From contig JAZOCA010000032.1 of NCBI GenBank assembly GCA_045596285.1, forward strand, positions 1 through 19,859: a DNA stretch of 19,859 bases, given 5' to 3'. This document shows, one piece after another, positions 13,867 to 19,859 of this stretch. The notes below the pieces were generated by a model. That model saw nothing but the letters and a program-made list of their open reading frames with translations, had not been told where the DNA came from and made no database searches. A program made the position numbers and the translations under genes. The stretch is from HGM11416 sp045596285. GTDB lineage: Bacteria; Bacillota; Clostridia; Christensenellales; Borkfalkiaceae. The stretch's first letter is position 1. Each line of letters opens with the position of its first letter.

Positions 13867-16569
13867 TTATTTTTTTGCCTTTCTAATCGCGTTTGCAATA
13901 AGTTTGCTAATTTCCGCAAAAGGAATTATTAAAATTGCAAGCCCAACGGCTATTGCCAATTCGGTTAAGGTAATACTTTCAAAACCGAACATCGTATTAA
14001 CACCAGGTGTGAATACTACGAATACCGTAAGCAAAATAGAAAGTACGAATGCACCCCAAAGCCATTTGTTTTGTTTTTTAACAGAGAAAATAGAATGGTT
14101 AAGAGAGCGAGCGTTGAAAGAGTGGAAACTTTCAGTAAGAGATAGGGTAAGGAATGCCATCGTCATTCCGTCGGGGCTAACGCCGTTGGGAATAGTCCAT
14201 TCCCACACCCAATTATTTTCTATCATATGACCGATAAGGTAAGATATTAGGGTAACTAAACCGATGAATATGCCTTGTAAAACTACGTTAAGTCCAAGTC
14301 CGCCTGCAAAAATTCCTTCGTTAGGTTTTCTTGGTGCGCGCTTCATAAGGTCAGATTCACCTTCTTCCATACCAAGTGCTAAAGCGGGGAATGTATCGGT
14401 AATAAGGTTAATCCAAAGAAGGTGCATGGGGCGAAGTAGAGTAAAGCCCATCATTGTAGCTATAAATACGGATATAACTTCAGAAAGGTTGCTTGAAAGT
14501 AAAAATTGAATTGCTTTACGAATGTTTTCGTAAATCTTTCTACCTTCGCCAACGGCAGAAACTATAGTCGCAAAGTTGTCGTCTTGTAAAACCATATCTG
14601 CGGCGCTTTTCGTAACGTCCGTACCGGTAATACCCATACCGATACCAATATCCGAACTCTTAATGCTAGGTGCGTCGTTAACGCCGTCTCCGGTCATTGC
14701 AGTAATATAGTTATTGCTCTTGCAGGCCTTTACGATTCTAACTTTATGTTCGGGTTGAACACGTGCAAAAACTGATATGTTTTTTAGTGCTTCGTTAAAT
14801 TCTTCGTCAGAAAGGCCGTCTAACTCAGCGCCGGTAATCGCCTGTGATGAGTCAGTAATAATTCCAAGTTCTTTAGCGATTGCAATAGCGGTGTCTTTAT
14901 GGTCGCCAGTTATCATTATGGGGCGAATTCCTGCACTCTTGCATTCTTCAATAGCAACTTTAACTTCTGGGCGTACTGGGTCAATCATGCCCGTAAGACC
15001 AATAAATATAAGGTCGTTTTCAATATCTGCAGGATTTGTAAATTGTGGCAACGCGTCGTATTCACGGTAACCCGCCGCTAAAACTCTTAACGCTCTATCC
15101 GCCATGTTTTTATTCTGTGCTAAAATTTCCGCTTTCGCTTCGTCGTCAAGGGGAAGAATTTGTCCGTCCTTTAAATAGCGTGAACAGCATTTTAAGATTT
15201 CGTCGGGTGCTCCTTTCGTATATTGAACAATGCCGTTATCTACAGAGTGTAGGGTAGACATCATTTTACGCATACTGTCAAAAGGAGCTTCCGAAATACG
15301 TTTTGATTTAGCGTCTAATTCTCCCTTATCTAGTCCTAAAGAATAAGCGTAGTTAACTAAAGCGCATTCGGTAGGTTCGCCTTTGGCGTTTTTTGTTTGG
15401 TTATCTAAAACCGCATCTGAACATTGCGCCATAGCAGTTGCAAGTAAATTTTTATCGGTAGTATATTCTTCAACTACCGTCATTTTATTTTGGGTTAAAG
15501 TACCTGTTTTATCTGAGCAGATTATTTGAGTGCAGCCAAGTGTTTCAACGGCAGTAAGCCTTTTTACAACCGCTTTATTCTTAGCCATCTTGGTCATACC
15601 GATAGAAAGAACGATGGTAACCACGGTGGCAAGCCCTTCAGGTATTGCCGCAACTGCAAGAGAAACAGCTATTATAAAACTGTCTAATATACTTTCAATA
15701 CCAAATCTATCTGCTGTGAACACTTTGAATGCGAAAACAACTAAACTTATACCAAGTACCAAGAAACTCAATATTTTAGAAAGAGAGTTTAGTTTTTTCT
15801 GTAGGGGAGTAACTTCTGCTTCGGTTTTTGCTAAAACGTCTGCAATTTTTCCCATTTCAGTTTGCATTCCGGTGGCGGTTACTACTGCTTTAGCTCTTCC
15901 GTATACTGCGGTAGAGCCCATATACAGCATATTCGCGCGATCACCTAAAGTAACGTCTCCGCTTTCAGAATGTAACGCTTCAGTTTGTTTGTTAACGGGC
16001 ACGCTTTCTCCGGTAAGGGCAGATTCTTCCACTTTTAAAGATGCGCATTCAATAATTCTACAATCTGCAGGAATGCTGTCACCTGCTTCAATAATAACGA
16101 TATCGCCAACAACCACGTCGTCATTTTTTATGGCAATTAGATTACCGTTTCTTAAAACTTTACAAGTTGATGCCGTCATTTGCTTAAGGGCTTCTATCGC
16201 TTGTTCAGCTTTACCTTCTTGAATAACGCCTAAAATTGCATTAAGAAGAACTACACCTACTATAATAAAGAATTCAGCAAAAGAAGCATCCTGCGCTCCG
16301 TGAGCCTTTTCAATAATTACCGTAACTAAGTTTACTGCCGCTGCTGCAAGTAGAACGATAATCATAGGATTAACTAATTGAGCAAAAAATCTTTTTAACG
16401 TAGAGGTTTTCTTTGCTTCAACTAATTTGTTAGGGCCATTCTGCTCAAGTCGCTTTTGAGCTTCTTCATTAGTAAGACCGTTTACGTTACTGCCAAAATG
16501 TTCAAGAACTTCATTTTCGGCTTTTAAATAAAATTTGTTAATGGTTGTATACCTCTCATTTTTATTCAT
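13867..16569 (-). CDS. P-type (P2A) calcium-transporting ATPase
   Basis: This 900-residue membrane pump has all P-type motifs: TGES (186-189, actuator), DKTGT with phospho-Asp D353, KGAPD (452-456, nucleotide domain) and TGDGVND (626-632). Calcium-site residues of SERCA-type pumps are present by eye alignment: PEGL in M4 (E311), SSNLSE in M5 (N694, E697), NLITD in M6 (N721, T724, D725) and LTES in M8 (E813). This supports Ca2+ export from the cytosol, perhaps with two sites, over Mn2+, H+ or Na+ transport. Length fits bacterial PMCA/SERCA-like pumps. The first ATG (16569) has no ribosome site and lies only 8 bases from a strong -10 box; an AUU at codon 10 has GAGAGG nine bases upstream. The start is therefore uncertain. 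It is a single-gene unit with a terminator. Confidence 0.9.
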   Translation of the reverse strand: MNKNERYTTINKFYLKAENEVLEHFGSNVNGLTNEEAQKRLEQNGPNKLVEAKKTSTLKRFFAQLVNPMIIVLLAAAAVNLVTVIIEKAHGAQDASFAEFFIIVGVVLLNAILGVIQEGKAEQAIEALKQMTASTCKVLRNGNLIAIKNDDVVVGDIVIIEAGDSIPADCRIIECASLKVEESALTGESVPVNKQTEALHSESGDVTLGDRANMLYMGSTAVYGRAKAVVTATGMQTEMGKIADVLAKTEAEVTPLQKKLNSLSKILSFLVLGISLVVFAFKVFTADRFGIESILDSFIIAVSLAVAAIPEGLATVVTIVLSIGMTKMAKNKAVVKRLTAVETLGCTQIICSDKTGTLTQNKMTVVEEYTTDKNLLATAMAQCSDAVLDNQTKNAKGEPTECALVNYAYSLGLDKGELDAKSKRISEAPFDSMRKMMSTLHSVDNGIVQYTKGAPDEILKCCSRYLKDGQILPLDDEAKAEILAQNKNMADRALRVLAAGYREYDALPQFTNPADIENDLIFIGLTGMIDPVRPEVKVAIEECKSAGIRPIMITGDHKDTAIAIAKELGIITDSSQAITGAELDGLSDEEFNEALKNISVFARVQPEHKVRIVKACKSNNYITAMTGDGVNDAPSIKSSDIGIGMGITGTDVTKSAADMVLQDDNFATIVSAVGEGRKIYENIRKAIQFLLSSNLSEVISVFIATMMGFTLLRPMHLLWINLITDTFPALALGMEEGESDLMKRAPRKPNEGIFAGGLGLNVVLQGIFIGLVTLISYLIGHMIENNWVWEWTIPNGVSPDGMTMAFLTLSLTESFHSFNARSLNHSIFSVKKQNKWLWGAFVLSILLTVFVVFTPGVNTMFGFESITLTELAIAVGLAILIIPFAEISKLIANAIRKAKK

Positions 16570-16577
16570 TAAATATA

Positions 16578-16606
16578 ATTGTATCCAAAATAACCTATTT
16601 TGTCAA
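16578..16606 (-). promoter_or_regulatory. Promoter of the calcium ATPase gene
   Basis: On the minus strand, TTGACA (16606-16601), a 17-bp spacer and TACAAT (16583-16578) form a near-consensus promoter. The predicted start, around 16571, falls almost on the first ATG of the gene (16569), so the transcript would be leaderless or start translation further in. Confidence 0.7.
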
Positions 16607-16625
16607 TAAAATATCAATAAATAGT

Positions 16626-16650
16626 TTGCAACAATTAGCAATAGTTGTAA
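16626..16650. promoter_or_regulatory. Imperfect 25-bp palindrome between divergent genes
   Basis: The segment that begins TTGCAACAAT and ends AGTTGTAA equals its own reverse complement at 18 of 25 positions. It lies 19 bp upstream of the calcium ATPase -35 box and about 60 bp before the dipeptidase ATG. This is a plausible operator for a dimeric regulator. It is AT-rich, so chance is possible. Confidence 0.35.
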
Positions 16651-16711
16651 CAAAAAAAAGAACGTATTATTTTCAGGAATTATCGTTTGCTTTCATAAAT
16701 ATAATAATATT

Positions 16712-17575
16712 ATGGAAAATTTAAAGTTTTACGATACACACTCGGACTTACCAACAAAATATTCAAACCTTGATCTTTCTTTGTCTATTGCCTTAAGTAA
16801 CAAAAAGAAAGGTTACAAAGTAATAAATGCTATATATAAAGGAAGAGAATCTTTTTCGAATTGCTTAAATTTAGCAAAAACATTTTTCAATAAAGGATTA
16901 AGCGTAGCGTTTGAAGATTGTTGTTACCAAGATTATATTGTAGTTAACGATAAAATATCAAAGATAAAAATTAAAGAATGCGTTAGGGAACTGTATTCCT
17001 GTAAACCGCAATACCTATCTCTTGGTTGGAATTATAATAATATCTATTGTGGCGGTTGTGCAAACGAAGGCGAGTTAACAGACTACGGTAAGGTATTTAT
17101 TGATGAAGCAAATTCTTTTGGTATTGCAATAGACACGGCTCATTGCAATAAAAAAAGTTTTTATTCCATCATAGAGTGTTCAGATAGGGTTTTGTGTTCT
17201 CATAGTGCCCTTGAGTGGGTTTATCCACATCGAAGAAATTTAGATAAGCAACAAATAAGGACATTGCTTGAAAAGGGTGGTGTTTTTGGATTAATAGGGG
17301 TAGGACATTTTTTAAGCGGTATTAAGAGTAATGGAAAAAATGCCTTAAACGCTTTTTGCAATCACGTTAAAGAATATATAAACGTATTTGGTATAAACGG
17401 ATTGTGTATAGGTACGGATTTTTACGGAAGCGATGCTCCTTTCTTTAATGATGGAGATTATAATTTTATCGCTTTATTAACCGAAATGCTAAAAAATAAT
17501 GGATTAAAAGATGAGGAAGTAAAAATGATTTTATACAATAACGCACTCAATTTTTTCAAAAATACCAGTCGCTAA
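16712..17575 (+). CDS. Peptidase M19 (membrane/renal dipeptidase family) zinc dipeptidase
   Basis: This 287-residue protein matches the M19 dipeptidase layout. It has the zinc ligand pair in DTHSD (H10, D12), a likely bridging Glu in VAFEDC (E68), LTDYGKVFIDEANSFGIAIDTAHCN with H144, a further His in SHS (H164), the RRNLDKQQIRTLLEKGGVFGL segment (R174/R175) and GLCIGTDFYG with D236. The family hydrolyses dipeptides, often with mixed D/L forms. No signal peptide is present, so it acts in the cytosol. It is slightly shorter than many relatives (over 300). The start is set by the metal ligands at residues 10-12, yet no ribosome site precedes it; a TATAAT at 16700-16705 is six bases from the ATG, suggesting a leaderless transcript, but the -35 is poor. 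No good terminator follows. Confidence 0.85.
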   Translation: MENLKFYDTHSDLPTKYSNLDLSLSIALSNKKKGYKVINAIYKGRESFSNCLNLAKTFFNKGLSVAFEDCCYQDYIVVNDKISKIKIKECVRELYSCKPQYLSLGWNYNNIYCGGCANEGELTDYGKVFIDEANSFGIAIDTAHCNKKSFYSIIECSDRVLCSHSALEWVYPHRRNLDKQQIRTLLEKGGVFGLIGVGHFLSGIKSNGKNALNAFCNHVKEYINVFGINGLCIGTDFYGSDAPFFNDGDYNFIALLTEMLKNNGLKDEEVKMILYNNALNFFKNTSR

Positions 17576-17649
17576 AGTGTTGAAAATGTGACAAAAATTA
17601 GTTTTTTTGTTAAAAAACACATTAAAGTGAAAATACGCTTTTTAATAAT

Positions 17650-17678
17650 TTGACAAAATAACTTACTGTTAGTATAAT
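17650..17678 (+). promoter_or_regulatory. Perfect consensus promoter of the phosphoglucomutase gene
   Basis: TTGACA (17650-17655), a 17-bp spacer and TATAAT (17673-17678) match the sigma-A consensus at all 12 positions. Transcription should start near 17685, giving an untranslated region of about 50 nt before the true ATG at 17737. Confidence 0.85.
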
Positions 17679-17736
17679 GAGAAAAAATCAAAATTTGAAC
17701 TTGGTAGCGTTTATCGTGTCTGAGTTGGAGATTTTT

Positions 17737-19458
17737 ATGAATTACAAAATGTTGTATGAAAATTGGGTTTCTAATCCTTTGCTTTGTGCTGAAGGACTTA
17801 ACGAGCTATCTTCTATAGCAAACGATGAAAAGCAAATAGAATATCGTTTTGGCGCAGAACTTGCCTTTGGTACTGCTGGAATGAGGGGGCTTATAGGTTA
17901 CGGTACTAACATGATGAATATATATACCGTAAGAAGAGCAACTAAAGGACTTGCAGATTACGTAATCGGCTTAGGTTCAAAGGCAATGGCTAAAGGGGTA
18001 GTTATATCTTACGATACTAGAAGATATTCTAATACCTTTGCTATGGCGGCAGCAGGCGTTCTTATTGCTAACGGGATTAAGGTTTATATGTATTCCGAAC
18101 CACGCCCTGTTCCAATGCTTAGTTACGCTGTAAGAAAACTTAAAACGGTGGCGGGCATAATGATAACGGCAAGTCACAATCCCAAGGAATACAACGGATA
18201 TAAAGTTTATGGCGAAGACGGGGCTCAAATGTCACCAGAGGCAACTGCGGTCGTCGTTGAAAACATAAAGAAAGTAAAAGATTATTTTACTATTAATACG
18301 GTAGATGTAACGTCTGCGTCTCAAATGAGCGCGATAGAGTTAATCAGTAAGAGATTTGAACGTGGATATTACTCGATAGTTAGAAAACAGGGTCTTTCTA
18401 AAAAAGCAGTAAAGGCAATGGGTAAAAAACTAAAAATCGTGTATACTTCATTGCACGGTACTGGCTTAGTTCCCGTAACCACAGTTCTTAAAAAGATGGG
18501 AATAAATCCCGAAACGGTTTCAGAGCAAAAATCGTACGATGGGGAATATCCTACTGTTGAAGTCCCAAATCCTGAAAATAAAGAAGCTTTAAAAATGGCT
18601 ATTGATTTAGCAAATAAAATTAAGGCTGACGTAGTTTTTGGAACTGATCCTGATTGTGATAGACTTGGTGTTGCAATTCGCAATGAAGAAGGCGAGTTTG
18701 TGGGGCTTACAGGTAACCAAGTCGGCGCATTGATGCTCGAATATATATTAATGCGTTTGAAACAGGATAAGAAACTTCCCGAAAATGCGGTTGCGGTTAA
18801 GAGCTTTGTTTCCACTAATCTTGCAAGAGCAATATGTGACAGTTATGGTGTTGAATTATGTGAAACGCCAGTTGGGTTTAAGTTTATAGGTGAAAAAATA
18901 AAAAATTACGAGCAAACTAATTCGAAAACCTTCGTATTTGGATTTGAAGAATCTTGCGGATATCTCCGTGGGACTCACGCAAGGGATAAAGATGCGGTAG
19001 TCGCAAGTATGCTATTTGCAGAAATGGCGTGTTGGTGCGCATACAAAGGTAAATCGGTATATTCTTTATTAACCGATATATACGAAAGATTAGGGTATGT
19101 TTACGATAATACGATAAGCGTTAAGTATAGCGGTTTAAACGCTATGGCAGATATGAATGCTGTAGTAGAAAAAATGCGCAAATTGAAACCTGAAAAAATC
19201 GATATTTATAACATTGTGGCTATTCGTGACTATTTAGAAGGTAAAAGATATTGCGGTGATAAAGTAGAAGACTTGGAATATAGTGGAGTTAACTGTTTAT
19301 ATTATGAGTTAGAAAACGGAAGTTTCGTATGCTTACGTCCCAGTGGTACAGAACCTAAACTTAAAATATACTATTCTGTAAGCGCAAAAAACCAAGAAAC
19401 ATGCGAAAAAAATTATAATGAACTACAGTCAGCTTTCGGAAAAATGATTGAGTCGTAA
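17737..19458 (+). CDS. pgcA: Alpha-phosphoglucomutase (phosphohexomutase superfamily, PgcA type)
   Basis: This 573-residue enzyme starts at MNYKMLYENW, with TTGGAG (17725-17730) six bases upstream. An earlier in-frame ATG at 17677 overlaps the promoter -10 box and is rejected. It has the four phosphohexomutase motifs: TASHNPKEYNGYK with phosphoserine S146, the Mg2+ loop GTDPDCDRLG (D304, D306, D308), the sugar-binding GFEESCGY (402-409) and the phosphate-binding RPSGTEPKLK (534-543). It interconverts glucose-1-phosphate and glucose-6-phosphate, feeding UDP-glucose, cell-wall glycan and glycogen synthesis in the cytosol. The size (about 575) matches PgcA of Firmicutes better than PMM/PGM of about 450. 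Phosphomannomutase or deoxyribomutase activity is possible. The strong promoter implies high, housekeeping expression. Confidence 0.92.
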   Translation: MNYKMLYENWVSNPLLCAEGLNELSSIANDEKQIEYRFGAELAFGTAGMRGLIGYGTNMMNIYTVRRATKGLADYVIGLGSKAMAKGVVISYDTRRYSNTFAMAAAGVLIANGIKVYMYSEPRPVPMLSYAVRKLKTVAGIMITASHNPKEYNGYKVYGEDGAQMSPEATAVVVENIKKVKDYFTINTVDVTSASQMSAIELISKRFERGYYSIVRKQGLSKKAVKAMGKKLKIVYTSLHGTGLVPVTTVLKKMGINPETVSEQKSYDGEYPTVEVPNPENKEALKMAIDLANKIKADVVFGTDPDCDRLGVAIRNEEGEFVGLTGNQVGALMLEYILMRLKQDKKLPENAVAVKSFVSTNLARAICDSYGVELCETPVGFKFIGEKIKNYEQTNSKTFVFGFEESCGYLRGTHARDKDAVVASMLFAEMACWCAYKGKSVYSLLTDIYERLGYVYDNTISVKYSGLNAMADMNAVVEKMRKLKPEKIDIYNIVAIRDYLEGKRYCGDKVEDLEYSGVNCLYYELENGSFVCLRPSGTEPKLKIYYSVSAKNQETCEKNYNELQSAFGKMIES

Positions 19459-19506
19459 AAAACTTGAAAACTTTTCAAAAAAAATTAAAAAAACATAAAA
19501 TTTTGC

Positions 19507-19535
19507 TTGACTTAAAAATTTATTAGTGTTATTAT
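19507..19535 (+). promoter_or_regulatory. Strong promoter of a non-coding transcript, rRNA-like
   Basis: TTGACT (19507-19512), a 17-bp spacer and TATTAT (19530-19535) form a near-consensus promoter. Transcription should start at about 19542. No ORF follows in this window. A short A/T palindrome after the phosphoglucomutase stop (TTGAAAACTTTTCAA) is followed by A rather than T, so no convincing terminator separates the units. Confidence 0.7.
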
Positions 19536-19540
19536 AGGTA

Positions 19541-19859
19541 GGCTGTCACGCGAAAAGTGACGCTGGCAACGGATGTTGCCGTATGAAGATTGACAACTGC
19601 ATAGAGCATTAGAAGTAAAGAAAACTTTTAATGAACATTCAGCATTTTGATTTTAACGAAAGTTAGAAAAAAAAGAAGAGTGTAACAATAAAGTACAGAA
19701 GGCAAAGAAAAAAAAATAAAAAAGAAATAGACTTTAAATAATCCTAAAAAGATTAGGTTAATGTGGAAACACATACTAAGGTCTAGAATTTTCGAAACGT
19801 AAAAGGTAACGAGAACAAAATTCGACGGATTGCGAAAAAGCAATCAAAGAAAAGAATAA
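19541..19859 (+). other. Gene-free hairpin-rich leader, probably of an rRNA operon
   Basis: No coding region is credible in these bases. After the promoter come hairpins GTCAC/GTGAC (19545-19549 with 19557-19561) and GGCAAC/GTTGCC (19565-19570 with 19575-19580). Then ATTGACAACTGCATAGAG (19589-19606) resembles the TTTGAAAACT-type antitermination (boxA-adjacent) sequence found in Firmicute rRNA leaders and 16S-23S spacers. Further small stems follow, for example GATTGC/GCAATC near 19828-19845. The run-off at the window end without an ORF fits a pre-16S or pre-23S leader, with the rRNA starting outside. Which rRNA it is cannot be told. Confidence 0.5.

Noticed and set aside
15530..16222. 230-codon plus-strand ORF within the calcium ATPase gene
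   Set aside because: It is the antisense of highly conserved P-type ATPase motifs and has no ribosome site or recognisable domain.
17576..17649. Possible terminator after the dipeptidase (AATGTG/CACATT with A/T-rich inner stem)
   Set aside because: The stem is AT-rich with a loose interior and lacks a T tract directly after it; not strong enough to annotate.
17677..17736. Upstream start of phosphoglucomutase
   Set aside because: The ATG overlaps the perfect TATAAT box, so it lies upstream of the transcript; TTGGAG and the family length support 17737.

Overview
The window is AT-rich DNA with strong Shine-Dalgarno sequences, near-consensus sigma-A-type promoters and U-tailed terminators. Lipoproteins, a MetNIQ importer, a PgcA-type phosphoglucomutase and CxxC-rich surface repeats point to a low-GC Firmicute, probably an uncultured gut Clostridia lineage. 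That lineage call is inference; no rRNA gene lies inside the window.

Layout, left to right. (1) 8-1659, plus strand: a small PII-like protein and a CPA2-family cation/proton antiporter form a tight two-gene operon. (2) 1746-4340, minus strand: the methionine ABC importer genes metN-metI-metQ. Upstream lie a promoter, a 30-codon leader ORF with seven internal AUG codons in a 12-codon stretch, and an intrinsic terminator. This looks like a ribosome-mediated attenuator sensing methionyl-tRNA. The MetN protein also lacks the usual C-terminal methionine-sensing domain. (3) 4424-6155, plus strand: a promoter and a roughly 200-base structured leader closed by a 20-bp imperfect inverted repeat precede two kinase-like genes, a P-loop GKMT protein and an APH-fold phosphotransferase. 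(4) 6245-13761, plus strand: a 7-TM membrane protein with a LuxR-type HTH is followed by a promoter preceded by three 11-bp direct repeats. That promoter drives a small four-cysteine protein and a 1948-residue surface lipoprotein. The set may be a self-contained sensing and surface-protein module. (5) 13867-16569, minus strand: a P2A-type calcium ATPase. It is divergent from (6) an M19 dipeptidase at 16712-17575, plus strand; neither gene has a Shine-Dalgarno sequence before its ATG. (7) 17650-19458, plus strand: alpha-phosphoglucomutase with a perfect consensus promoter. (8) 19507-19859: a strong promoter and a gene-free hairpin-rich leader that resembles the start of an rRNA transcription unit.

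The most notable element is the methionine-rich leader peptide with its terminator, because it gives a complete, testable attenuation circuit and supports methionine as the substrate of the adjacent transporter. The 4471-4674 structured element and the repeat-controlled lipoprotein module come next.
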